Counted from the first letter of the stretch, positions 1-8,139 are shown. The stretch: 64,000 nucleotides of DNA from Clostridiaceae bacterium (GCA_902363625.1 CABJAS010000001.1:275032-339031), one strand, 5' to 3'. Numbers and translations are program-made. Notes: a model not told the origin generated them from the letters alone.

Positions 1-25
1 TATTTTTTTATGATACTGTTTTCAT

Positions 26-46
26 GGCGTTTTTACGCCTTTTTTT
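26..46 (+). terminator. Intrinsic terminator, rightward
   Basis: A 5-bp stem (GGCGT/ACGCC) with a TTTT loop at 26-39 is followed by seven T. It probably ends a gene lying left of the window. The stem is short but GC-rich and the T-tract is good. Confidence 0.5.
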
Positions 47-127
47 GGTATGAAATCATAACTATGTCACACAAAAAGTGTAAAAAAATAGATTTCCCCA
101 AAATATTTTGTTGTTCACCAATATTCG

Positions 128-156
128 TTGTCGAAGATTGTACAACATGGTAAGAT
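128..156 (+). promoter_or_regulatory. Candidate sigma-A promoter for a small RNA
   Basis: TTGTCG (128-133), a 17-bp spacer and TAAGAT (151-156) fit a vegetative promoter reading right. No protein-coding frame follows before the hairpin at 274-297, so the transcript would be a short RNA. Confidence 0.35.
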
Positions 157-159
157 TAA

Positions 160-305
160 TCGTGTAAAACGGTTACAGAATCACTAATATCAAATTTTTA
201 CCAATATGCTGCCTTAGGGGAGCCTTTGAAAAACCGCTATTTTATAGGACTTTTGCATACATAAAAGCCGTTTACAACATAATCCGTATTATGTTGTATT
301 TTTTT
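160..305 (+). ncRNA. Candidate structured small RNA
   Basis: This is a gene-free interval of about 145 nt between a promoter-like element and a strong rightward terminator. TGTAAAACGG at 163-172 can pair with CCGTTTACA at 268-276 (one bulged A), closing the interval. A hairpin GG-a-CTTTT / AAAAGCC lies inside at about 247-269. The 3' end has a perfect 10-bp stem (ACAACATAAT/ATTATGTTGT, 274-297) followed by a T-tract that runs into the end of the recombinase gene on the other strand. A long closed stem with an open centre recalls 6S RNA, but no family was recognised. The rest of the first 300 bases holds no gene. Confidence 0.3.
274..305 (+). terminator. Strong hairpin terminator, rightward
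   Basis: A perfect 10-bp stem at 274-283/288-297 with a CCGT loop is followed by ATTTTTTTA. The T-tract lies on the + strand, so it stops rightward transcription. The leftward recombinase transcript meets only the hairpin without a T-tract. Confidence 0.6.
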
Positions 306-1173
306 ATGTGGTAGCCAGTTGAGTCGAATTCTTCGAGAGAAGATCCATACGATCCATGATGCTTTGACATTTTTTCATCCCTGTTTTTGTATAGATACGA
401 GTGGTTTCGATGCTGGAATGTCCAAGGATATCCGCGAGGCGTACAAGGTCTTTTTCCAGACCATAAAAAGTGTACGCAAAAAGATGACGCAGATTATGTG
501 GAAAAACTTTTGCCTTATCTACACCAGCCTCATCGCAAAGGCTTTTCATCATCGTCCAGATGTTGCTTCTGTCTAATGGATTGCCATGCTTCGTGATAAA
601 AACAGCACCACTTTCAATATGATGTTCCTTGCAGTATTTCAGTAATGATCGTCTCAGTTTTTTAGGAAATATGATCTCTCTGATCTTTCCTTTGTTTTTG
701 ACGACGGCACTCCCTTGTTTCAATGCTTCCACTGTGACATACTTATGCTCACTGACACGAATACCTGTTGCACAGATCGTCTGCATCAGCATCAACAGCT
801 GCTCATTGCTTTTTGATTCTGCGGCGGCTAACAGACGTTGATATTCTTGCTTGCTGAGATTATTTTCATCATGGAAGATTCTTTTCTGGATCTTCTGTAG
901 TTTTACCTTGCAGTCGTTCAGTCCCATATAGGCAAGTAATCCATTGACGGCAACCAGCATACTGTTGATGCTTGTTGGCTTATAGGTATCCGCAAGTGAC
1001 TGTTTATAGGCAATAACAGCCTCCTTCGTAACGATCTTATCTTCTGGTAAAAATTCATAGAATCCTGTGATATCCCTCATATATTTAGAGATAGTAGCCT
1101 CACTTCTTTCTTCCTCATATAAATATTTTTTGAAATTCCCCACTGTTTTCAAATTCAATATTGTTTTCTTCAT
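304..1173 (-). CDS. Tyrosine recombinase/integrase, XerC/D type
   Basis: Site-specific DNA recombinase that would cut and rejoin DNA through a tyrosine-phosphate intermediate. In the longest frame (from 1212) the catalytic set is complete: R152, K174, H239-x-x-R242, H265 and nucleophile Y274. The N-terminal half is a SAM-like core-binding domain. The start is placed at residue 14 of that frame (1173) because AAAGGAGC sits 8 nt before that ATG, and a TGCTATGAT extended -10 lies over the upstream ATG. This gives 289 residues, the usual length of XerC/D, phage integrases and Firmicutes phase-variation invertases. No other phage or element genes adjoin it. Whether it resolves chromosomes, moves an element or inverts DNA cannot be told from sequence. 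Confidence 0.85.
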   Translation of the reverse strand: MKKTILNLKTVGNFKKYLYEEERSEATISKYMRDITGFYEFLPEDKIVTKEAVIAYKQSLADTYKPTSINSMLVAVNGLLAYMGLNDCKVKLQKIQKRIFHDENNLSKQEYQRLLAAAESKSNEQLLMLMQTICATGIRVSEHKYVTVEALKQGSAVVKNKGKIREIIFPKKLRRSLLKYCKEHHIESGAVFITKHGNPLDRSNIWTMMKSLCDEAGVDKAKVFPHNLRHLFAYTFYGLEKDLVRLADILGHSSIETTRIYTKTGMKKCQSIMDRMDLLSKNSTQLATT

Positions 1174-1322
1174 TTTATCCAGCTCCTTTGATTCATGTTT
1201 TAAGTTTATCATAGCATTTTATAATAGCAGAAGCACTGGGAATAAATGGTAATTATATATATCTGAAAGCAGTAAAATTTTTATTCTGCTGATCTCATCA
1301 ACTAAATTTCATTTCAAAAAAC

Positions 1323-1350
1323 AAAAAAAAGATGCCCATATGAACATCTT
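1323..1350 (-). terminator. Terminator of the DUF6809-like gene
   Basis: On the - strand AAGATG/CATCTT pair around an inner CATATG and are followed by eight T, 14 bases past the stop codon. Confidence 0.65.
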
Positions 1351-1363
1351 GAATGATAATAGT

Positions 1364-1729
1364 CTAGTCTTGATTTTCGAAATGATCAAATGTAGTTCTT
1401 GACTTAAGTCGCATGTTTATCATTGTTTCTACTGAAACATTGCGTTCTTGAATGCCTTTGAAAAATTCTATCGCTGTACAAAATCCGTTTTCAAAATCAT
1501 AAGGTGCAGTCAGGTTGATAATTTCCAGACAAAGGTCAGACAGTTCCTGAATCAATACTTTCTGCTTATCATTTGCATCATCCATCAAGCAATTCATTAT
1601 TTTCTCCATTTTTCCCAAACTGTTTTTAAACTCCTTTGATTCAAGTCCTCGTGAATGATCACCAAGCTCACACCTGTCATAAAATAGATGTATCAGGTTT
1701 TCAGTAAAATCTTTTTTGTTAAATTCCAT
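1364..1729 (-). CDS. Small helical protein, DUF6809-like
   Basis: A 121-residue soluble protein with no signal or membrane segment and a mostly helical, charged composition. It has a central stretch resembling the DUF6809 pattern (MEKIMNCLMDD...ELSDLCLEIINL...FENGFCTAIEFF), in which a short helical bundle ends in a Gly-Phe-x-x-Ala/Gly segment. DUF6809 has no known function. AGGAGG lies 8 nt before the ATG. The gene stands alone, with its own promoter (1750-1778) and terminator, next to a recombinase gene and a perfect palindrome, which fits an accessory or regulated locus. The family call is by eye and tentative. Confidence 0.6.
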   Translation of the reverse strand: MEFNKKDFTENLIHLFYDRCELGDHSRGLESKEFKNSLGKMEKIMNCLMDDANDKQKVLIQELSDLCLEIINLTAPYDFENGFCTAIEFFKGIQERNVSVETMINMRLKSRTTFDHFENQD

Positions 1730-1749
1730 TTTGAATACCTCCTAAAATC

Positions 1750-1778
1750 ATTATGTCGTGCTATTGTTTTTTTGTCAG
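1750..1778 (-). promoter_or_regulatory. Promoter of the DUF6809-like gene
   Basis: CTGACA (1773-1778, read on the - strand), a 17-bp spacer and CATAAT (1750-1755). It lies about 20 bp upstream of the gene's start codon. Confidence 0.55.
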
Positions 1779-1843
1779 CGCCTTATTAACTCTTTTACAT
1801 GATTTTTTCATAGCAATTACATATTATTAGATAAAGGGATATT

Positions 1844-1863
1844 CATGTTCAAATTTGAACATG
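1844..1863. repeat. Perfect 20-bp palindrome, operator-like
   Basis: CATGTTCAAATTTGAACATG is its own reverse complement. It has no T-tract, so it is not a terminator. It sits about 65 bp upstream of the -35 box of the leftward gene, where an activator or repressor dimer could bind. The rest of the 325-base gap 1730-2054 holds only that gene's promoter and the terminator of rlmD; no gene was seen. Confidence 0.5.
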
Positions 1864-2020
1864 TACATAAAAAAGTTCATGCCTACGCATTAGACTAGGG
1901 TGGATTGTATTGTTATGACATTGTACACTAAATATTTGTGTTTTTTTCAAGATATCAAAAAAGTACGACATAATGTGTTAAAAATGATAAATCAAGCAAT
2001 ACTTTTGAATAGCATAAAAT

Positions 2021-2052
2021 GAAAAAAAGCCTTTATTTATCAGGCTTTTTTC
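2021..2052 (-). terminator. Terminator of rlmD operon
   Basis: GAAAAAAGCCT and AGGCTTTTTTC form an 11-bp stem with a TTATTTATC loop just past the rlmD stop. A and T runs lie on both sides, so it can work both ways. Confidence 0.7.
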
Positions 2053-2054
2053 AA

Positions 2055-3191
2055 TTATCTTCTACATAACAACGTTATACACTCCACATGCTCTGTCATG
2101 GGAAACATATCCACTGGAATCATCGTATCAAACGCATATCCCGCCTCTTTAAACAACCCTAGATCACGCACCTGTGTAGACGGATCACAAGAAATATAAA
2201 CCACCTGTTTAGGCTTCAACGCTTTTATCGCATTGATAAAGGCAGGTGTAGTTCCACTTCGCGGCGGATCCATAATCACCGCATCAATCTCCACTTTCTC
2301 CTTTGCCAATTCCACCATAAATGCTGTGGCATCTTCATTAATGAAACGAATATTTTTGATGTTATTCATCTTGGCATTGTAAATTGCATCCTTCACCGCA
2401 TCTTTATTCAATTCAACCCCAATAACCTGCTTCGCTTTTTTAGAAGCTACCATTCCAATCGTCCCAATACCACAATAAGTATCAATAACGGTTTCACTGC
2501 CTTTTAAGTCCAGTAAAGACAATGCCTTATTATAAAGCACCTCACACTGATCACGATTGATCTGATAAAATGATTTAGGTGAAATCTTGAATCTCAATCC
2601 ACACAGTTCATCTTCGATATAGCCTTTACCAAAAAGAATCTTTTCATCATTCCCCAATACAATACTCGTTTTTCTTGTATTAATATTCATAACAATGGTT
2701 TTAATATTTTTAAACTGCGAAGTCAGTTCCTTCACAAAATTCTTAGAACCTGGAAAAACAGACGAAGTTGTCACCAAAACCACCATTGTCTGATTTGTTT
2801 TAATCCCTCGGCGAATCAATACATGACGCAAGAACCCCTTGCGACGATCCTCATTATAAATTTGAATTTTATATTTACGCAATAAAGAAGCGATTTTTTG
2901 GATAATCGCATCACTTTCTTCATCATGCAGCAAACAGGTTGTATAAGGAATAATCTTATGCGAATTTTCTTCATAAAACCCGGCTTCATTACGCTGATTA
3001 AATCCCACAATCACCTTGTTTCGATAATGATAGGGATCTTTCGCTCCTATCGTATCTGCCACTTTGACCTGTGACAATTTCGCCTTTTTCACAAGCTGAA
3101 CACAATATTCCCTCTTCTTTTTTAACTGCTCCTCATAAGCTATATGCAAATAGTCACAGCTCCCGCATTGTTTAAATATCTTACAGTTCAT
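2055..3191 (-). CDS. rlmD: 23S rRNA (uracil-5-)-methyltransferase, RlmD/RlmCD type
   Basis: SAM-dependent enzyme of the TrmA/RumA family that makes 5-methyluridine in 23S rRNA. The N-terminus has Fe-S cysteines C3, C9 and C12 in a C-x5-C-x2-C pattern. The C-terminal Rossmann domain has DTYCGIGTIG (SAM binding) and DPPRSG, nucleophile C335 in SCDPSTQVRDL, and base E370 in EHVE. At 378 residues it is shorter than the usual 450 or so because it lacks an N-terminal TRAM domain and begins directly at the Fe-S motif. AGAGGA precedes the ATG. It is the last gene of a leftward operon behind cls and the ParB-like gene, 12 bp apart. Whether it modifies one site or two (RlmC and RlmD sites) cannot be told. 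Confidence 0.9.
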   Translation of the reverse strand: MNCKIFKQCGSCDYLHIAYEEQLKKKREYCVQLVKKAKLSQVKVADTIGAKDPYHYRNKVIVGFNQRNEAGFYEENSHKIIPYTTCLLHDEESDAIIQKIASLLRKYKIQIYNEDRRKGFLRHVLIRRGIKTNQTMVVLVTTSSVFPGSKNFVKELTSQFKNIKTIVMNINTRKTSIVLGNDEKILFGKGYIEDELCGLRFKISPKSFYQINRDQCEVLYNKALSLLDLKGSETVIDTYCGIGTIGMVASKKAKQVIGVELNKDAVKDAIYNAKMNNIKNIRFINEDATAFMVELAKEKVEIDAVIMDPPRSGTTPAFINAIKALKPKQVVYISCDPSTQVRDLGLFKEAGYAFDTMIPVDMFPMTEHVECITLLCRR

Positions 3192-3203
3192 TTTATCCTC
3201 TTT

Positions 3204-3464
3204 CTAATGATGATTTCTTCCTCGCCAGCAATCATTCGAGCGATTATTACCGTTATTAACAACAATCGCAGGTACTTCTTTCATCCCTAAATCATTCAAA
3301 ACCGTTAAGCGCTTATGTCCATCGATACAACGATATCCATTTTCTTTTACTTCTACCTTAATCGGAAAAGATAACCCAATCCTTTCCACACTGCTTTTTA
3401 ATAAGTCATCATATTCTTTATTTATAAATTCAATCATTTGAATCTGCAATTTTATAATCCGCAT
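3204..3464 (-). CDS. ParB/sulfiredoxin-fold mini-protein
   Basis: An 86-residue protein consisting of little more than the ParB N-terminal domain. IGLSFPIKVEV is followed by YRCIDGHKRLTVLNDLGMKEVPAIVV, where the G-H-x-R-L segment matches the nucleotide-binding box II of ParB/Srx-like folds. There is no helix-turn-helix, so it is not a chromosome-partition ParB. The last ten residues are polar with two His. GAAAGG precedes the ATG. It is packed between cls (10 bp) and rlmD (12 bp) and so is co-transcribed. Standalone ParB-fold proteins of this size occur in Firmicutes but their role is not known to me. Confidence 0.7.
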   Translation of the reverse strand: MRIIKLQIQMIEFINKEYDDLLKSSVERIGLSFPIKVEVKENGYRCIDGHKRLTVLNDLGMKEVPAIVVNNGNNRSNDCWRGRNHH

Positions 3465-3474
3465 ATTTGCCTTT

Positions 3475-5004
3475 CTACATCAACGGTGCAAACAACTTTA
3501 AAAAGACCGCAATGATTCTTAAATACCATGGTTTTGATTTAAAATAGCCAATAAAAACAGGCTGAGAAACTTCCAATGTTTCATAATAATCTTTTTTAAT
3601 ATCGCAAACAGCACTGGTTCCCAGCATATATGTCCCACACTCAAAATGATGCACCAAGCTGCGGTAATCTAAATTAATAGTGCCTACCGTTGCCACATGG
3701 TCATCACTGATAAACGTTTTAGCGTGAATAAATCCCGGTGTATATTCATAAATCTTAACACCGGCTTTAAGTAATTGATCATAGCTTGCCTGTCCAATCA
3801 AATGCACATACCACTTATCAGGAATAAAAGGCATGATAATACGAACATCTACCCCACGTTTTGCCGCATTGCATAAGGCAATCATTAAATCATTATCAAT
3901 AATTAAATACGGTGTTGTGATATAAACATAATGATTTGCCTGATTAATAATATTGAGATAGACGTTTTCTCCTACCAGTTCATAATCCAAAGGACTGTCT
4001 TCATAGCATTGCACATAGCCATTATCAATCGGAAGACTTTCTTTATCATATAGGAAGACAGAGAAATCTTCATCTTCATCCATATAATAATTCCACGTCT
4101 CTAAAAACATTAAAGTGAAATCGTTAACGCCCTCCCCTTCCAGCATAACCGCATTATCTTTCCAATGACCAAAGCGGCGAATCTTATTTATATATTCATC
4201 AGCAATATTAATACCGCCATTAAAAGCAATCTCACCATCAATAACGGTAATCTTGCGATGATCACGATTATTATGCACGATAGATAAAATAGGTTCAAAA
4301 GGATTAAATGCCATTGCTTTTATTCCATGTGATCTTAAATAACGGAAGTATTCAGGCGGCAGCGTTGTCAAGCAGCCAAGATCATCATAGATAAAACGTA
4401 CTTCTACTCCCTCTTTTACTTTGTCAATCAAAATATCCAGCACCGTCTGAAGCATATACCCTTCATCAACGATAAAGCTTTCAATAAAGATATATTTTTT
4501 AGCCTGCTTCATTTTTTCACACATAGCTTCAAACATATTCTCACCTAAAGGAAAATAAGTCGTTTTCGTATGGGCATACACTCTCGCATTGGAATAATTT
4601 CGCAAATAATTGACCTGTCCGATATAATGTGGAAAATCTATTTGCAGTTGTTTAAATGTTTCTTGATCGCTGTAAGATGCACTGTTTCTTAAAGCGTATA
4701 ATTTATTATTTTCTTTCTTTAAAGCTTTAGATACATGGTTTTGTCCAAATAATAAATACAAAGCCCCCCCAAATAACGGAATCAACATCATAATCACTAG
4801 CCAAGGCAGTTTTAAAGAAGGCGATGTCTCCTTATTTATTAAATAAAGAACCATGATAATGCTTAATAAAATAAAGAAAATATAAATATATGTAAACACA
4901 TGGGAAAAGCTGTTAATTAAAACTAATAGTATAATAGCCTGAATAATAATCAGCAAAATCGTTACCATGCGTCGGCTTAAAACCAGGTTGGTAAATTTTC
5001 TCAT
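3475..5004 (-). CDS. cls: Cardiolipin synthase
   Basis: Membrane-bound phospholipase D family enzyme that condenses two phosphatidylglycerols to cardiolipin and glycerol. There are three hydrophobic segments in the first 90 residues. The two HKD motifs are H249-x-K251-x4-D256 (HRKITVID) and H427-x-K429-x4-D434 (HAKTFISDD), each followed by the Gly/Asn signature (FNGG, GTINLD). The 509-residue length is standard. AGAAAGAGG precedes the ATG. It is first in the operon with the ParB-like gene and rlmD and is divergent from the Pro/Gly repeat gene across a 76-bp gap. Confidence 0.92.
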   Translation of the reverse strand: MRKFTNLVLSRRMVTILLIIIQAIILLVLINSFSHVFTYIYIFFILLSIIMVLYLINKETSPSLKLPWLVIMMLIPLFGGALYLLFGQNHVSKALKKENNKLYALRNSASYSDQETFKQLQIDFPHYIGQVNYLRNYSNARVYAHTKTTYFPLGENMFEAMCEKMKQAKKYIFIESFIVDEGYMLQTVLDILIDKVKEGVEVRFIYDDLGCLTTLPPEYFRYLRSHGIKAMAFNPFEPILSIVHNNRDHRKITVIDGEIAFNGGINIADEYINKIRRFGHWKDNAVMLEGEGVNDFTLMFLETWNYYMDEDEDFSVFLYDKESLPIDNGYVQCYEDSPLDYELVGENVYLNIINQANHYVYITTPYLIIDNDLMIALCNAAKRGVDVRIIMPFIPDKWYVHLIGQASYDQLLKAGVKIYEYTPGFIHAKTFISDDHVATVGTINLDYRSLVHHFECGTYMLGTSAVCDIKKDYYETLEVSQPVFIGYFKSKPWYLRIIAVFLKLFAPLM

Positions 5005-5080
5005 ATTTATACCTCTTTCTAGTCATTTATTATAACATAATTTGACTAGATTGCATAATCATAACTGAAAGGATGATAAT

Positions 5081-5422
5081 ATGTTCTATGTTGACTTTGA
5101 TTTAGGACCGATTGATTTCGGTTTTACCTATCCGCCATTTGGTCCGGGTCCATTTTGGGGACCTCGCCCACCTTTTGGTCCACCGCCGCCAATTTGGGGA
5201 CCACGTCCACCATTCGGACCATGGGGTCCAGGCCCAGGAGGTCCAGGTCGTCCACCATTTGGCCCAGGTCCAGGAGGTCCGGGTCGTCCGCCATTTGGTC
5301 CGGGTCCAGGAGGTCCGGGTCGTCCACCATTTGGCCCAGGTCCAGGAGGTCCGGGGCGTCCACCATTTGGCCCAGGTCCAGGAGGTCCGGGAGGACCAAG
5401 ACCGGGAGGTCGCCCATATTAA
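5081..5422 (+). CDS. Pro/Gly-rich tandem-repeat protein
   Basis: A 113-residue protein made almost wholly of Gly, Pro, Phe and Arg, with no signal peptide or membrane segment. After a short acidic N-terminus (MFYVDFDLGPIDFGF), degenerate PPFGP units lead into four exact 12-residue repeats (G-R-P-P-F-G-P-G-P-G-G-P) at 5246-5389. AAAGGA lies 7 nt before the ATG and a perfect terminator follows, so this frame is the expressed one. The repeat keeps the other two forward frames and one reverse frame open, which are shadows. GC content is far above that of its neighbours. Such a chain should be disordered; a surface, spore-coat or RNA/protein condensation role are guesses. Function unknown. Confidence 0.75.
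   Translation: MFYVDFDLGPIDFGFTYPPFGPGPFWGPRPPFGPPPPIWGPRPPFGPWGPGPGGPGRPPFGPGPGGPGRPPFGPGPGGPGRPPFGPGPGGPGRPPFGPGPGGPGGPRPGGRPY
5246..5389 (+). repeat. Four tandem 36-bp repeats
   Basis: Units begin at 5246, 5282, 5318 and 5354. They differ only at third codon positions (CCA/CCG, GGC/GGT, GGT/GGG). In-frame units of 36 bp can be gained or lost without breaking the protein, so copy number may vary between strains. Confidence 0.9.
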
Positions 5423-5447
5423 AAAAGCAACTCCGAAGTTGCTTTTT
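5422..5447. terminator. Bidirectional terminator between convergent genes
   Basis: AAAAAGCAACT / AGTTGCTTTTT with a CCGA loop forms a perfect 11-bp stem flanked by A on one side and T on the other. It lies between the repeat gene and ldh, which converge here. Confidence 0.85.
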
Positions 5448-5451
5448 ATTA

Positions 5452-6396
5452 TTATTCAAGATAATTGACGATCGTTTGATTCAATGTTTCACAACTGTGA
5501 TTAAACTTATTCTTATCGTTTTCATTTAATTCCAGTTTGATAATTTCTTTTATTCCTTGGCGCCCAATAATTGCCGGCACTCCGATATAGAGTCCCTTTT
5601 TCCCATACTCACCACTCTGATAAGCAGAAACAGTCAGGATACTGTTTTCATCATTAAAGATCGCCATCAGCAAACGGTTTAAAGATAAGCCAATTCCATA
5701 ATAAGTGGCTTTCTTTCTCTCAATAATTTCATAAGCCGCATTTCTTACTAAATCATAAATATGCTGTATACTGTCCATACTTTTATCTTTTTCAACCAGA
5801 TATTCTAATAACGGCTTACAGCCAATAAAACAATTCATCCATGGAACGAATGAAGAATCACCATGCTCTCCTAAAATATAGGCATGGATATTAGAACTGC
5901 TGATCTGAAGATATTCTCCCATATAATAGCGTAAGCGTGCGGTATCCAGCAATGTTCCGGAACCAATTACCCGAGTCGGCTTCATTCCCGATGCTTTCAT
6001 GACTACATAACTCATAATATCCACGGGATTGCTTGCTACTACAAAAATGCCGTCAAAATGATTTTCCATTACCTTAGTGGTGATATCTTTCATTATCTTT
6101 GCATTAATCTGTGTTAATTCTAAACGTGACTGTCCTTCTTTCTGATTTGCACCGGCACAGATCACGACCACATCTGCATCCTGACATTCGCTGTAATCTC
6201 CCGGTCTGACTAATATCTTTTTATTTAAGTAAGGAAGTCCGTGATTTAAATCCATTGCTTCACCGATTGCTTTTTCATAGTTTTGATCAATTAAAACCAA
6301 TTCGTCAATGCCACCGGTATTAAGCAAAGAATAGGCTAAGGACATGCCTACAAATCCTACTCCAACCAATACCACTTTTCTTTGTTCGTTATTCAT
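5452..6396 (-). CDS. ldh: L-lactate dehydrogenase
   Basis: Cytosolic NAD-dependent enzyme interconverting pyruvate and L-lactate, the usual redox sink of a fermenter. Visible are the dinucleotide motif VGVGFVG, the Q of GANQKEGQSRL at the lactate-specificity position (malate enzymes have Arg), GSGTLLDTARLRY, and the catalytic His in LGEHGDSSF. The frame extends to 6444, but its first 16 residues (MLFIFFFFAH...) are encoded in the T-tract of the upstream terminator. GGTGAT sits just before the ATG at 6396, giving 314 residues, the normal length. Confidence 0.9.
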   Translation of the reverse strand: MNNEQRKVVLVGVGFVGMSLAYSLLNTGGIDELVLIDQNYEKAIGEAMDLNHGLPYLNKKILVRPGDYSECQDADVVVICAGANQKEGQSRLELTQINAKIMKDITTKVMENHFDGIFVVASNPVDIMSYVVMKASGMKPTRVIGSGTLLDTARLRYYMGEYLQISSSNIHAYILGEHGDSSFVPWMNCFIGCKPLLEYLVEKDKSMDSIQHIYDLVRNAAYEIIERKKATYYGIGLSLNRLLMAIFNDENSILTVSAYQSGEYGKKGLYIGVPAIIGRQGIKEIIKLELNENDKNKFNHSCETLNQTIVNYLE

Positions 6397-6420
6397 TTTA
6401 TCACCCATTATAGTATGAGC

Positions 6421-6457
6421 GAAAAAAAAGAAGATAAACAGCAAAACTGTTTATCTT
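6421..6457 (-). terminator. Terminator of the lemA-DUF2207 operon
   Basis: On the - strand AAGATAAACAG/CTGTTTATCTT form an 11-bp stem with a short loop, followed by CTTTTTTTTC. The stem overlaps the stop codon of the DUF2207 gene. Confidence 0.8.
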
Positions 6458-8139
6458 ACACCACCACCGGAACCACCGCCGCTGAAACCTCCACCTCCGC
6501 CGCCTCCAGAAAAGCTGGTAGACTGAGAAGACTGGAATCCGGCTGAGTAGCCTTGGTGCAATGAATAATTCATGTGATTAATCATCATAATCGTCGCATA
6601 TGGATTTGAGTAATAAGGAATATATTCTTCAAAATATTTAGGATACAATTCCTCAAACTGTCTGCTTACCTCACTGGCAATACCATATAAACTGGCATAA
6701 ATCAAATAATCTTTCCATAGGTACACTTCCCTAGCTTCACGTTCATTAACCAATGTAAATTCTTTCAGATAAAATTTTAGTCCGAGAACTTCTTCAACTT
6801 TTATTTTTCCCATGTCATTAATATAGCGCTGTTTTGCTTTAATGAGATGGAATAATCCCCTTTTAGTATATGTTGAAATAAATCCTTTATCTGTAAAATA
6901 GTTTTCACCGTTCAGTTTTATAGATTCGAGCCAGCTTTCAACATCTTCATAATTATTTTTAGCCCATCTTTCAAATTCATCTTCTTGTAGAATATGATCT
7001 CTTCCACTGGCTTTATAAAGCATTTCATATAGCTGTTTTTCTAAATAATGATCAATTCCCAGATTATTTTCAAAAATGATTGAAGGCTGCTGCTTAGATC
7101 TGAACAATCCCGGCTTTTCTGCCACTTCAATACGAATATTTTTATTCAGCATCCATCTTAATAAATAAGCCCCTATAATATCTGTCTCGTTTTTCAATTC
7201 ACTGGTCTGAATTAATGAGAAATAAGCAGGAATTAGATTTCCGTCAAAAGGAATATCTCGATAGTAGTTGACATCACGTTTAGAAACATGATATTTCTTC
7301 ACTTTACGAGAGCTTGCATAGAAACGCGCCGTATAAATAAAAATGAATAGTAATGCCGCACCACCTCCGACAATCGCAATTGGAGCAATCATTTCAAATA
7401 AGTTCAGCTTACCTCTTTCATTCGCCTCTTTTTCTACCTCAGCGTAGGTTTTATCTACCTTATTTGTAGGTGAAAACATGCCTTTATCAAAACGCATTAA
7501 AATAGTAGCATGATTCTTGCTTGAAAGACTTTTGCTAGAAGTGGCATATAAATAGTCACTGTATAATATGACATCCCCTTTAAAGCCCATCCCTTGATAC
7601 TTGGTATTTTGATCACTGAATTTGACACTATCGGCACTAATAGTAATACTGACCTTTTGCGGCGGATTACTCATCTTATCATTAACCAAGCGCTGATTAA
7701 ATCCGTCATAATCCTCATAGCTGTTAATAAAATTGGTCATCGTATACGATACAGTATAGCGATTTCTCCCATACTGACTTACTCCCCAGCAAATTTCATA
7801 GCCTGATGAGGTTTTATTTAATCCGCATTTATACTTCTTTTGTTCAAATGATAAAGAGGTATCCCATCTGTCAAATGTAGTAAATACATTCCCTTTATCA
7901 TCTTTTACCCGTAAATCTAAAATTTCACAATCGTTTAATTGACTTTCATCCTTATAAACTTCAGTTCCTTCATCAATATACATATCCCAAACTTCTTCGA
8001 TATAAGCGTCCCCATTAGGTTGAAGATATACATGGATATCAATAGAATTGCATGTAATGGCCTCAACTCTTACCAAACAGCTAACCGCAATGAGAATCGC
8101 TAATAATGAAAAGACACACTTTTTCAGTGATTTAAACAT
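6451..8139 (-). CDS. DUF2207 membrane protein with Gly-rich tail
   Basis: Predicted exported membrane protein of the DUF2207 family. It has a hydrophobic N-terminal signal (VFSLLAILIAVSCL), a roughly 200-residue extracytoplasmic beta-rich domain, one membrane segment (IAPIAIVGGGAALLFIFIYTA), a long cytoplasmic helical region, and a C-terminal run of Gly/Ser (FSGGGGGGGFSGGGSGGG) typical of the family. The frame opens at 8163, but the start is placed at 8139, where ATGTTTAA overlaps the lemA stop by 8 bp, with AAAGGA 11-12 nt upstream. LemA and DUF2207 genes are often paired. Their joint role at the envelope is unknown. Confidence 0.85.
   Translation of the reverse strand: MFKSLKKCVFSLLAILIAVSCLVRVEAITCNSIDIHVYLQPNGDAYIEEVWDMYIDEGTEVYKDESQLNDCEILDLRVKDDKGNVFTTFDRWDTSLSFEQKKYKCGLNKTSSGYEICWGVSQYGRNRYTVSYTMTNFINSYEDYDGFNQRLVNDKMSNPPQKVSITISADSVKFSDQNTKYQGMGFKGDVILYSDYLYATSSKSLSSKNHATILMRFDKGMFSPTNKVDKTYAEVEKEANERGKLNLFEMIAPIAIVGGGAALLFIFIYTARFYASSRKVKKYHVSKRDVNYYRDIPFDGNLIPAYFSLIQTSELKNETDIIGAYLLRWMLNKNIRIEVAEKPGLFRSKQQPSIIFENNLGIDHYLEKQLYEMLYKASGRDHILQEDEFERWAKNNYEDVESWLESIKLNGENYFTDKGFISTYTKRGLFHLIKAKQRYINDMGKIKVEEVLGLKFYLKEFTLVNEREAREVYLWKDYLIYASLYGIASEVSRQFEELYPKYFEEYIPYYSNPYATIMMINHMNYSLHQGYSAGFQSSQSTSFSGGGGGGGFSGGGSGGGVR

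Noticed and set aside
1..1212. Integrative element or prophage edge at the recombinase
   Set aside because: No att-like direct repeats, tRNA target or other element genes are seen; a recombinase alone does not show an element.
5112..5529. Long open frames in the two other forward frames and one reverse frame across the repeat gene
   Set aside because: They exist only because the GC-rich 36-bp repeat lacks stop codons. None has a ribosome site, and two run through the terminator.
6407..6412. TATAAT as the ldh promoter
   Set aside because: It would start the transcript inside or after the GGTGAT ribosome site of ldh, leaving no leader.
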